DNA of 64,000 nucleotides from positions 2,418,001 through 2,482,000 of the forward strand of contig NZ_OY821667.1 in assembly GCF_963682185.1 (NCBI RefSeq), given 5' to 3'. The translations under genes were made by a program, and so were the position numbers. Origin of the DNA: an uncultured Cohaesibacter sp. Its GTDB lineage: Bacteria; Pseudomonadota; Alphaproteobacteria; Rhizobiales; Cohaesibacteraceae. This document shows positions 1 to 8,111 of this stretch, piece after piece (position 1 is the stretch's first letter; the number at the start of each line of letters is the position of its first letter). The notes beneath the pieces were generated by a model, which was not told the DNA's origin, made no database searches, and saw only the letters and a list, made by a program, of their open reading frames with translations.

Positions 1-828
1 GTAGCGCCCGTCTGAAAGGCGCTCCGTGATCGTCATCGCCGTTTCCACGCCAAGGTCGGCCTGAATGAGAATGTCTTCCAGATCCTGCAGGGTGTCGTCA
101 TCAAGCTTGCGCTTGGTAAAGATCGAGCTGATCCCTTCGCCCAACGCCCCTGAAGAGCGCGACAGCCCCTGTTTGAGCCGCTCGAACCATGAGAGCTTTT
201 TCGTTGGCTTTTCTGCTTCTTCAGTCGCTGTTGCTGGCTCAACGACTGGTTCAATCACGTCAGCGGCGGCGTCCGCAGGTGCGCTTTCGGCAGCGATCTC
301 TGAAAGCTCAGGCTCCTCAGCCACTGCCTCAATAGCTTCTTCCGGTCCGTCTTCCTCGGCAACTGGTGCGTCTAGTGGTGCAGGGGCCTCTTCCAAGGAA
401 GCATCATCAATAGCGGGGTACGGCTCAACCGCAACGCTCTCATCGACCACATCCTCTTCCAGAACAACGGCTTCTTCCGCTTCAAGCGCGGCCAGATCGG
501 CCTCGGAGACAGCCTCACCGACTTCCTCTCCCAGCTTGTCTTCGGCGAGCTCCTCGGCGTCGGCTGCAACGGCTCCGGCAGGGACATCCCCGCCCATGAT
601 GGCAACATCGACTTCTTCGACATCATCGCCAGCATTGCCTGTATCGTCATCAGCAAGCGCAACCGGCGCTTCAGCTTCGGTCTCGACAGGCGTCGCTTCC
701 GTCGCCTCCTGGGCAGGATCGGCAACATCCTCGCCTTCCGCCTCCAGAGCCTTGTCCTTGACTTGCTCTTCGGGCGTGTTCTCCTCGGACGAGCCGAACA
801 AACGCGAGAAAAATCCTTTTTTGGCCAC
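1..828 (-). CDS. ftsY: FtsY, signal recognition particle receptor (partial, C-terminus outside window)
   Basis: Docking GTPase that receives SRP-ribosome complexes at the inner membrane. The visible 276 residues begin at a GTG codon (826-828) behind a GGGAG box. They hold a short basic start (MAKKGFFSRLFG), about 190 residues of very acidic Ala/Glu/Asp-rich sequence (the A domain), then KLSWFERLKQGLSRSSGALG, which opens the conserved N domain. The GTPase G domain lies beyond base 1, so the nucleotide-binding motifs cannot be checked. It follows mtaB and dapF on the same strand, a usual alphaproteobacterial order. The Ser/Ala-rich frame on the opposite strand is a shadow of the acidic A domain. 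Confidence 0.93.
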   Translation of the reverse strand, partial: MAKKGFFSRLFGSSEENTPEEQVKDKALEAEGEDVADPAQEATEATPVETEAEAPVALADDDTGNAGDDVEEVDVAIMGGDVPAGAVAADAEELAEDKLGEEVGEAVSEADLAALEAEEAVVLEEDVVDESVAVEPYPAIDDASLEEAPAPLDAPVAEEDGPEEAIEAVAEEPELSEIAAESAPADAAADVIEPVVEPATATEEAEKPTKKLSWFERLKQGLSRSSGALGEGISSIFTKRKLDDDTLQDLEDILIQADLGVETAMTITERLSDGRY

Positions 829-894
829 GATCCTACTCCCTGATCGAAAAACGCGCTCGAAAGCGCAAGGCGGCGCGCATCTATATGCGGACGA

Positions 895-2151
895 TCAAAG
901 CCCGACCGCCATCAAATGGCGTTGGCTGGCATCCACGACGCGCGCAGCAACAATATCACCTGAATCGCCTTCTGCAATCTCCGTAAGCGTAAATTGCTCA
1001 GTGCGGGCAAGACCTTTCCCCTCCACAAGCAATCGCACCTCACGCCCGATCTGGCTTTGAAGATGGCGCTGCAGAGCCGCTTCCCCCGCTTCACGCAACC
1101 GGGCAGCTCGTTCGCGAATGATAGGACCACGCACCTGCGGCATCCGCGCTGCGGGTGTTCCGGGCCGAGCGGAATATGGGAAGACATGCAAATGGGTCAA
1201 ATCGCACTCTTCGACAATATCAAGGCTGCGCTGGAACATCTCTTCGGTCTCGGTTGGGAAACCGACAATGATATCCGCCCCGAACACCATATCCGGCCGC
1301 AACGCGCGCACATCCTTGCAGAAGGCAATGGTATGCTCGCGATTATGTCGCCGTTTCATGCGTTTGAGGATCATATTGTCACCCGACTGCAACGAGAGAT
1401 GCAGATGCGGCATCAGGCGCTCTTCATTGGCAATGCAGTCCATCAGGTCCGGATCGGCCTCGATGGAATCAATCGATGAAATGCGCAGGCGCGGCAGATC
1501 CGGCACATGCTTGAGAATGGACTTGACCAACGTGCCCAACTTGGGCTGACCGGGCAGATCTGCCCCGTAAGAGGTGATATCCACGCCCGTGAGCACCACT
1601 TCCGCATAGCCATTTTCGACCAACTTGGTGATCTGCTCGACAATTGGCCCCATCGCAACGGAGCGGGAATTGCCCCGCCCGAAGGGAATGATGCAGAAGG
1701 TGCAGCGATGGTCGCAGCCATTCTGGATCTGCACGAAGGCACGGGTGCGCCCTTCCAGCCCGTCAATCAGATGCAGCGCCGTTTCGCGCACGCTCATGAT
1801 GTCGTTGACACGGATCTTCTCTGGTAGCGGCACACCGAAATCAGGCACGGCCTTATAGCTCTCGGCCCGCAATTTCTCATCGTTGCCAAGCACCAGATCC
1901 ACCTCTTCCATGGAGGCAAAACGCTCGCTCTCGGTCTGCGCGGCGCAGCCGGTCACGATGATGCGGGCATCGGGATTGTCCCTCTTGGCCTTGCGAATCT
2001 GCTGGCGGGCCTGACGCACCGCTTCGCTGGTTACAGCGCAGGTATTCACAAGAATGGCATTCTCCAGCCCGGCTTCATCAGCCTGCTGTTTCATCACTTC
2101 GGATTCATAGGTGTTCAAGCGACATCCGAAGGTAAGAACCTTGATTGTCAT
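895..2151 (-). CDS. mtaB: tRNA (N6-threonylcarbamoyladenosine(37)-C2)-methylthiotransferase MtaB
   Basis: Radical-SAM enzyme that adds a methylthio group to t6A37 of ANN-decoding tRNAs, giving ms2t6A. The 418-residue protein has the family layout. An N-terminal UPF0004 domain has three cluster-binding cysteines (Cys10, Cys38, Cys69). The radical-SAM CxxxCxxC motif is CDHRCTFC (Cys146, Cys150, Cys153). A C-terminal TRAM-like region follows. The start TFGCRLNTYESE is typical of MtaB and separates it from MiaB. It lies six bases downstream of dapF and upstream of ftsY, probably one transcript. Confidence 0.93.
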   Translation of the reverse strand: MTIKVLTFGCRLNTYESEVMKQQADEAGLENAILVNTCAVTSEAVRQARQQIRKAKRDNPDARIIVTGCAAQTESERFASMEEVDLVLGNDEKLRAESYKAVPDFGVPLPEKIRVNDIMSVRETALHLIDGLEGRTRAFVQIQNGCDHRCTFCIIPFGRGNSRSVAMGPIVEQITKLVENGYAEVVLTGVDITSYGADLPGQPKLGTLVKSILKHVPDLPRLRISSIDSIEADPDLMDCIANEERLMPHLHLSLQSGDNMILKRMKRRHNREHTIAFCKDVRALRPDMVFGADIIVGFPTETEEMFQRSLDIVEECDLTHLHVFPYSARPGTPAARMPQVRGPIIRERAARLREAGEAALQRHLQSQIGREVRLLVEGKGLARTEQFTLTEIAEGDSGDIVAARVVDASQRHLMAVGL

Positions 2152-2157
2152 GTAAGG

Positions 2158-3048
2158 CTACTCCACGCTGCCTGCTGGCAGCTTGCGCCAGGAGAGATCT
2201 GCAAGATCAATCTCACCGGCATATTCCAGTTCTGTCCCACCGGACATCATGATGTGCTCATCCGCTTCGCGCCACTCGATCGTGAGGTCGCCGCCGGGCA
2301 AATGCACCAGCACGGTGCGGTCGGTCATCTTGTTGCGAATGGCCGCCACCGTGGCAGCACAAGCCGCCGTGCCGCAAGCCTGCGTAAGGCCCACGCCGCG
2401 TTCCCAGACCTTGAGGGTCATCTCGCTGTGATTATGCACCTGCGCCAGAGAGATATTGGCCCGCTCCGGAAAGATCATGTGATTTTCCAGCAGCGGCCCG
2501 TTCACTTCCAGCCCGTAGCTCTCGACATCATTCTTCACCCAGAAAATGGCATGGGGGTTGCCCACATTGACCACCGAAGGGGAATGAAGAATAGGCGCAT
2601 CAATCGGTCCGACTTGCAGTTCAATGGCACGGGTATCTTCGAAAGGCTCGGCAAGAGGGATATCCTGCCAGCCGAATTTCGGCACGCCCATATCCACCGT
2701 CACCATGCTTTCATCATCACAACGATAACCGATCAGCTTGCCGACTACTGTTTCGATCACCGCCCGATTGGCTCCGCTCTCGGCCATCATCAGACGCCCG
2801 ACACAGCGGGTCGCGTTGCCACAGGCTTCCACCTCGCCGCCATCGGCATTGTGAATGCGCATGAAGACGTCCCCGCCAGCGGGCGACTTTTCAAGTGTGA
2901 TGAACTGATCACAGCCCGGTCCGGTCTGATGGTTGGAAAGTGCGCGCACGGCATCGGCCCCAAGCTGGGGCTTGGTCTTTCGGGCATCGATCACGATGAA
3001 TTCGTTGCCAAGACCATTCATTTTCAAAAATTGCACGTGCGGGGCCAT
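2158..3048 (-). CDS. dapF: Diaminopimelate epimerase
   Basis: Cofactor-independent interconversion of LL- and meso-diaminopimelate for lysine and peptidoglycan synthesis, in the cytoplasm. The 296 residues carry both catalytic cysteines in their family contexts: Cys76 in EACGNATRC and Cys225 in QACGTAACA. The start KMNGLGNEFIVID is diagnostic, and length is normal. First gene of the dapF-mtaB-ftsY run; its promoter should lie in 3049-3220. Confidence 0.96.
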   Translation of the reverse strand: MAPHVQFLKMNGLGNEFIVIDARKTKPQLGADAVRALSNHQTGPGCDQFITLEKSPAGGDVFMRIHNADGGEVEACGNATRCVGRLMMAESGANRAVIETVVGKLIGYRCDDESMVTVDMGVPKFGWQDIPLAEPFEDTRAIELQVGPIDAPILHSPSVVNVGNPHAIFWVKNDVESYGLEVNGPLLENHMIFPERANISLAQVHNHSEMTLKVWERGVGLTQACGTAACAATVAAIRNKMTDRTVLVHLPGGDLTIEWREADEHIMMSGGTELEYAGEIDLADLSWRKLPAGSVE

Positions 3049-3220
3049 TTCTCAGCCATTCCTGCTTGATCATTTTGCTGATCATTATGATGGGAAGGAG
3101 AGCCCGATCCACATCTGGGCTCTCGGTTTTCTCGTTCTATATGGCGAAACTGGGCGCAAATTACCACCCCCGAAACCGGGAGGCACCTCTTCACCTTTAC
3201 AAGAGTGCTGCTATTACAAC

Positions 3221-3255
3221 AAAAAAGCCGCGAAAGATACCCTCCTTCGCGGCTT
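3221..3255 (-). terminator. Rho-independent terminator of htpG
   Basis: Stem GCCGCGAA (3227-3234) pairs with TTCGCGGC (3246-3253). On the minus strand it is followed by six Ts. It lies about 45 bases after the htpG stop and before dapF. Confidence 0.8.
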
Positions 3256-3297
3256 CATGTCATCCAATAGCGCCGATTGGTTTATGCGGCAGGTCTC

Positions 3298-5229
3298 TTA
3301 CTTGAGACCTGACATCATCACCTTGCTGAGGCGTGTGGCAAAGTCGGCCGGATTGGTCGGATGTTCGCCATCCAGAATGAGCGCCTGATCAAGCAACAGA
3401 TGCGCCCCGTCTTCCACGCTGGCCTTGTCGCTTGCTGCCTTATACTGGTCCGCCAGCATGCGAATGAGACCATGATCCGGATTAACCTCAAGAATTGGCT
3501 TCATTCCGACCTCAGCGCCCTTTTGACTGCGCATCAGTTTTTCCAACTGACGGTCCGGACCATAATCCGGAGCCACGATGCAAACCGGGCTCGTTGCCAG
3601 ACGGGCAGAAATGCGCACGTCAGACACGGCCTCCCCGAGGGTTTCCTTCACGAAAGTCACCAGCTCGGCCACATCGCCCTGTTCCTTGGCCTTGTCTTCC
3701 TCGCTCTTGCCTTTGTCTTCTTCCTTTTCCGGTTTCTCGATCAAATCGAGATCGGCACCGCCCTGGGAAATAGACTTGAAGCTCTTGCCGTCAAAGCCAA
3801 GCGCCGTCTGCACCCAGAAAGCATCCACCGCATCAGAGAGCAGCAGAACCTCTACATCGCGCGCCTGATAACCTTCAAGCTGCGGGCTGGCCAGAATGGC
3901 TTCCTTGCTGTCGCCGAGCGCATAATAGATCGCGGTCTGGTTTTCCTTCAGATCCTCGACATATTGCGCCAAGGTGCGGTTGTCGCCCTTGGTGGTGTTG
4001 AAGCGCACCAGCTTGAACAGCTGATCGCGACGCTCGGGATCTTCATAGAGGCCTTCCTTGATGACCGGGCCGAAGGCTTCCCAGACGGAAGCAAATTTCT
4101 CTTCTTCCTTGTTGGCCAGCTTTTCCAGCTCGCTGAGAATGCGGTTGGTCACACCTTTAGAGATAGCATTCAGGATCGGGTTGTCCTGCAGCATTTCGCG
4201 GGAAATGTTGAGCGGGATGTCCTCGCTGTCCACGACACCGCGCACAAAGCGCAGATAAGCCGGCAACACATCCGCATCATCGGTGATGAAGACACGGCGC
4301 ACATAAAGCTTGATGCGGCCCTTGCGGTTTGGATCAAACAGATCAAACGGCTTATGCTCAGGCACGAAAGCCAGCACGTTATATTCCGTCCGCCCTTCAG
4401 CGCGATAATGGATCGTCAGGGCCGGATGGTCGAACTGGCCAGCCGTATGCTGATAAAACTCGGTATATTGCTCTTCGGTGATGTCCGACTTCGGCTTGAT
4501 CCAGAGTGCGGAGCCATCGGTCAGCTCTTCCTCGTCAATCGCCTTGGCTTCTTCATTGTAGCTCATCAGGCGGATAGGTACGGGCACATGAGAGGAATAT
4601 TCGCGTACGACGCGGCGAATGGTCACCGGATCGGCAAAACTCTTTTCGTCTTCCTTCAGATACAGCGTGATCTTGGTGCCGCGCACCGGCGCGTCTTCAT
4701 CACTTGCCGGAGCAATCTCGTAAGACCCCATGCCATCGGACGACCAGCACCATGCTTCATCGGCCCCGGCGCGGCGGGAAACGACTTCCACGCTGTCGGC
4801 CACCATGAAGGCGGAATAGAAGCCGATACCAAACTGACCAATCAGCGCTGAACCATCTTCGCCATTGGAGCTGCTGGCAAGCTGATCAAGAAAGGCGCGG
4901 GTGCCGGAGCGAGCGATCGTGCCAAGATTGTCGATCAGCTCTTCCTTGCTCATGCCAACGCCGTTATCGACGACCTTCAGCGTTCCGGCCTTGCCATCAG
5001 AAGACAGCGTGATCTTGAAAGTGGGATCATTGCGCGTCAGATCGGAATTGGTCAAAGCCTCATGGCGCAATTTCTCGCAGGCATCCGCCGCGTTGGAAAT
5101 CAGCTCACGCAGGAAAATTTCCTTGTTGGAATAAACGGCATGCACCATCAGGTGAAGCAGTCGGGAAACCTCGGCTTCAAACGAATGGGTTTCAGCGCCA
5201 GCTGCAGCAGTTTGCGCTTCATCAGTCAT
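3298..5229 (-). CDS. htpG: Molecular chaperone HtpG (Hsp90)
   Basis: Bacterial Hsp90, an ATP-driven cytoplasmic chaperone dimer. The 643-residue length is normal. The N-terminal GHKL ATPase contains HAVYSNKEIFLRELISNAAD with the catalytic Glu42 and Mg-binding Asn46, the VVDNGVGM motif near residue 92, and IGQFGIGFYS near 130. A charged linker (around 515-530) and the C-terminal dimerisation domain with RMLADQ follow. It stands alone between its terminator and a long upstream gap. No convincing heat-shock sigma-32 promoter was recognised. A 496-codon open frame antisense to it is a shadow. Confidence 0.97.
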   Translation of the reverse strand: MTDEAQTAAAGAETHSFEAEVSRLLHLMVHAVYSNKEIFLRELISNAADACEKLRHEALTNSDLTRNDPTFKITLSSDGKAGTLKVVDNGVGMSKEELIDNLGTIARSGTRAFLDQLASSSNGEDGSALIGQFGIGFYSAFMVADSVEVVSRRAGADEAWCWSSDGMGSYEIAPASDEDAPVRGTKITLYLKEDEKSFADPVTIRRVVREYSSHVPVPIRLMSYNEEAKAIDEEELTDGSALWIKPKSDITEEQYTEFYQHTAGQFDHPALTIHYRAEGRTEYNVLAFVPEHKPFDLFDPNRKGRIKLYVRRVFITDDADVLPAYLRFVRGVVDSEDIPLNISREMLQDNPILNAISKGVTNRILSELEKLANKEEEKFASVWEAFGPVIKEGLYEDPERRDQLFKLVRFNTTKGDNRTLAQYVEDLKENQTAIYYALGDSKEAILASPQLEGYQARDVEVLLLSDAVDAFWVQTALGFDGKSFKSISQGGADLDLIEKPEKEEDKGKSEEDKAKEQGDVAELVTFVKETLGEAVSDVRISARLATSPVCIVAPDYGPDRQLEKLMRSQKGAEVGMKPILEVNPDHGLIRMLADQYKAASDKASVEDGAHLLLDQALILDGEHPTNPADFATRLSKVMMSGLK

Positions 5230-5450
5230 GACAAATGTCCTTCCTTATCAGCATCGCCGGAAGCAGCCGCCTTGGCCCAAATCCGGCAACCAGAGTGATC
5301 GCCTTTCTGCAAGGATCAACCGCCTCCCCGCCCCGCAAGCACGAGAAGAGCAAAAGGATATCCCGGAAAACTGCAAGAAAGACGGTTTTCAGCACAGGAT
5401 CTAGCAATGCTGCCGGTGAGTTTCAAGATGGGAAGGGCAAAGCAAAGGCC

Positions 5451-5481
5451 AAAAAAAACGGGATGCGCAAAGGCATCCCGT
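5451..5481 (-). terminator. Strong rho-independent terminator on the minus strand
   Basis: Perfect 9-base stem ACGGGATGC (5458-5466) / GCATCCCGT (5473-5481) with a 6-base loop, followed on the minus strand by eight Ts. No protein gene ends here, so it probably terminates a small RNA. Confidence 0.75.
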
Positions 5482-5700
5482 GAAGGAGCTGTTGGGATGT
5501 TGACCGCTATCGGGAATCCGAAGGACAAATAACCTCTATCGAATGCTTGCCGAGCAGGCCACCCGAGCCATTGAAATCAAAGCTCAAGCAGACCAAGCTT
5601 AACAATCAGGTTCATGGACATAAGTCAGAGGGGGCAGAGTCCCATGTCCAATCAATGAACCGTACCACGATGCAACATATCTGATATTGGTCCCCACCTG
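5451..5700 (-). ncRNA. Candidate structured small RNA upstream of htpG
   Basis: Read on the minus strand, GGTTCAT and GGACAT are followed after a short loop by ATGTCC and ATGAACC (arms within about 5610-5663). This gives a 13-pair hairpin with one 5-base bulge. Downstream lie a mostly unpaired segment containing CAGCTCCTTC and then the strong terminator at 5451-5481. I compared it by eye with 6S RNA, SRP RNA and tmRNA signatures and found no match. The 5' end is not defined. A very short peptide starting MSMNLIVKLGLLEL could alternatively be encoded inside. Confidence 0.35.
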
Positions 5701-6035
5701 CGACTTTCCAAGGGCCGAAATAAGGCAATTGTGTGATTTTCCTATGTCGATCAATCAGATAACACCACGATCAGTCATCCGGTCATGCCCCCATCGCCAG
5801 GGGACAGGAAACCAGATCCTCCACGAAAGAAAGCGAATGCTTCTCTATCCATATCTTGCTTTGAAACAGAATAATCCTTTCCCCCTTCATGAACTTTGCG
5901 ACAAGCCCCTTGCTGGTTCGGGTCTCCACTCTTGCCAAGCGGGCGTTTTACAGCAATCATATCTCTTGAGTTTTCGAAGATCGGCGCCACATTAGGTGTC
6001 ATGCCTTCCATGACCACGAACAAAAGGAGGATCGC

Positions 6036-6431
6036 TTGCTCGATAATTCTGATGAAAGTGTGACCTCACTGGCAAGTCTGCGTCCGGCAACCACGACAGG
6101 CCATTCGAACCAACAGCCAAAGCCACCTCAGCAAATCTGTTTCCATCGCATGGAGCTGACGAATATTCTCAACGTTTACGGACGCATGGTGGCAGCAGGT
6201 GAATGGCGCGACTACGCCATTGACACACTGAAAGACCGGGCGGTCTTTTCCATCTTCCGACGATCAAGCGAAATGCCCATCTACCGCATCGAGAAAAATC
6301 CCAAGCTCGCCCGCCGTCAGGGCGCCTACAGTCTGATTTCGCAGCAGGGTCAGATTCTCAAACGTGGTCACGAGCTGGATTCAATCTTGAAGCTTCTCAA
6401 TCAGAAACTGCTCAAGGTCGTGGAAAGCTAG
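6036..6431 (+). CDS. DUF2794 family protein
   Basis: 131-residue alphaproteobacterial protein of unknown function. The core, from about residue 35 (QICFHRMELTNILNVYGRMV), through WRDYAID and AVFSIFRRSSEMPIYRIEK, is the DUF2794 signature as I know it. The start is a TTG codon placed by an exceptionally good AAAAGGAGG box ending five bases upstream, with no ATG nearby. No signal peptide or membrane segment. The last 20 bases overlap the convergent membrane-protein gene. Confidence 0.8.
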   Translation: MLDNSDESVTSLASLRPATTTGHSNQQPKPPQQICFHRMELTNILNVYGRMVAAGEWRDYAIDTLKDRAVFSIFRRSSEMPIYRIEKNPKLARRQGAYSLISQQGQILKRGHELDSILKLLNQKLLKVVES

Positions 6432-6822
6432 GCATGAAAAACAGATGGCGCCGGCTCCAGAGCGCCCATGCGGCCCAGAAGGCAAACAGCGTAAAGGGCA
6501 TGAAGAGATAGGAGCCGGGCTTGAAATCCCCAGTCAGTCCGTCTCTAACCAGAATGAAGGTCATGGAATAGAAATAGAGCCCGTTCGCCATCTGCGCACA
6601 CAGCCAGCCGAACGCATGCTGGCGCATTAGCCCTATCGAGCCGATCAGCAACAAAGGCACCGACCAGACAAGATCGGCCACCCCGATCCCGAACGTCGTC
6701 GCCAGCGCTGCCGTTGGTGCAGCATCAAAGACCAAGTCCCAAAAATGGAAGGCCACCAGCCCCCAGAAAAGCAGATGCACCATGGCGGCAACAAAATTGA
6801 CGCCTGCGATGAATTTGATCAC
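6412..6822 (-). CDS. Small integral membrane protein, unknown function
   Basis: 136 residues with about four hydrophobic helices (near 5-25, 40-60, 70-90, 100-120). The start is the GTG at 6820-6822, because GGGGAGG lies seven bases upstream. A longer reading from 6885 would add 21 unsupported residues. It converges with and overlaps the DUF2794 gene by 20 bases, so transcription of one may hinder the other. No family recognised. Confidence 0.6.
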   Translation of the reverse strand: MIKFIAGVNFVAAMVHLLFWGLVAFHFWDLVFDAAPTAALATTFGIGVADLVWSVPLLLIGSIGLMRQHAFGWLCAQMANGLYFYSMTFILVRDGLTGDFKPGSYLFMPFTLFAFWAAWALWSRRHLFFMPSFPRP

Positions 6823-6990
6823 GGCAAATCCTCCCCTATCCAGCAAATATCCTTGCAAACAAAGCCGCACAGCATGACGCGACACCTTACCTATGCCGCG
6901 CGAGAGCCAAGCGTCAATGTGACCGATTTTGTCGGGAATGGCCCCAATTGAAAGGCGGGGCGAGACACACCATATCTATTGCATCAAACG

Positions 6991-7022
6991 AAAAAAGCCG
7001 CCCCGAATGGAGCGGCTTTTTC
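6991..7022. terminator. Bidirectional rho-independent terminator
   Basis: Stem AAAAGCCGC / GCGGCTTTT with a 10-base loop, with A residues on the left and T residues on the right. It can serve the Bax-inhibitor gene on the minus strand. Confidence 0.75.
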
Positions 7023-7048
7023 TAATTCAGCAGAGCGCTGTTCTATGC

Positions 7049-7828
7049 CTACTCGCGGTTGCCAAGCAGCTGCAGAAGCATGATGAACAGGTTGATGAAG
7101 TCCAGATACAGACGCAGGGCGCCCATGATGGCTTTCTTGCCAGCGACTTCGGAGCTGTCTCCTTCGAAATACATTTCCTTGATCTGCTGGGTGTCATAGG
7201 CGGTCAGGCCGGCAAAGACCAGAACACCAATCACAGACACGGCAAAAGCCAGTGCGCTGGACGCAAGGAAGATGTTGACGATCGAAGCGATCACGATACC
7301 GATCAGACCCATGAACAGGAAGCTGCCCCAGCCGGACAGGCTCTTCGGCGTGGTGTAGCCATAGAGGCTAAGACCAGCGAAGGCTGCTGCGGTGATGAAG
7401 AAGACCTGCGTAACGGAGGTCGCCGTGTAGACAGCAAAGATCGACGAAAGAGAGATGCCCATCAGCGCTGCGTAAGCCCAGAACATGGTCTGAGCAGCAC
7501 TCACGCTCATCTTCTGGATACGGAAGCTCAGGAACATCACCATCGCCAGAGGCGCAAACATCACGACCCATTTCAGCGGGCTGCCAAACAGAGTGTAACC
7601 AAGCTGGGTCACATACAGGCTACCACGTACCTGGGCTACGGCCTGGGATGGATCCTGAGTAAAGGCAACAGTAAAAAGGCCATAGGCAAATACGCCGGTC
7701 ACTGCCAGCGCAATGGCCATATAGTTATAGACCTTCAGCATATAGCTGCGCAGGCCTTGATCGATGCGCGCCATTTCGGCAGCACGGCCACTCATATGCT
7801 GCGCGCTTTGACGGAAGTCATTCACCAT
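7049..7828 (-). CDS. Bax inhibitor-1/YccA family membrane protein
   Basis: 259-residue inner-membrane protein of the BI-1 (TMBIM) family, some bacterial members of which are pH-sensitive calcium leak channels. After a soluble 25-residue start, seven hydrophobic segments follow. Family landmarks are GYTLFGSPLKW, GISLSSIFAVYT and, near the C-terminus, GLTAYDTQQIKEMY, where the conserved Asp sits before the last helix. Length is usual. Single-gene transcript ending at the hairpin 6991-7022. Confidence 0.92.
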   Translation of the reverse strand: MVNDFRQSAQHMSGRAAEMARIDQGLRSYMLKVYNYMAIALAVTGVFAYGLFTVAFTQDPSQAVAQVRGSLYVTQLGYTLFGSPLKWVVMFAPLAMVMFLSFRIQKMSVSAAQTMFWAYAALMGISLSSIFAVYTATSVTQVFFITAAAFAGLSLYGYTTPKSLSGWGSFLFMGLIGIVIASIVNIFLASSALAFAVSVIGVLVFAGLTAYDTQQIKEMYFEGDSSEVAGKKAIMGALRLYLDFINLFIMLLQLLGNRE

Positions 7829-8111
7829 GGTTTCTCCTCACAAAACTCAAAAGCTCGAACGGTTCGACTGACCAATCCGAAGTGTTCATGTCGTTGGTGG
7901 TCGCCGGACCTAATTTCAAAACCGACGTGTGTTCCATATATGGGTGGGTTCAGGCACCAGCTCAAGACCTTTTTGCTCAACAAACGGGATTCTATCGTCG
8001 AATTCACGCAAATGTCATCACTGAGGGCAAAGTTTGATGCACAATCCTCGCCCGCCCCTTGTAAAAGCTTGAAAAGACTCACCTAAGCCTGATCTCAAAC
8101 CTTAATTTCGG

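Larger units (their letters stand above)
5230..6035. other. 806-base stretch without a confident protein gene
   Basis: It holds the htpG leader, a strong minus-strand terminator (5451-5481) and the inverted repeats of a possible structured RNA (about 5451-5700). Several open frames of 60-100 codons occur on both strands, for example minus 5775-6023 and plus 5687-5995. None has a good ribosome-binding site or a recognisable motif, so none is called as a gene. Confidence 0.6.

Noticed and set aside
65-1060. Ser/Ala-rich 331-codon frame opposite ftsY
   Set aside because: Low-complexity sequence produced by the acidic Ala/Glu codons of the FtsY A domain.
3361-4851. 496-codon open frame antisense to htpG
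   Set aside because: It has no domain motif or ribosome site and mirrors the codon pattern of htpG, a typical shadow in moderately GC-rich DNA.
5775-6023. Possible 82-residue protein on the minus strand
   Set aside because: No ribosome site, no recognisable motif, and it ends far from the minus-strand terminator.
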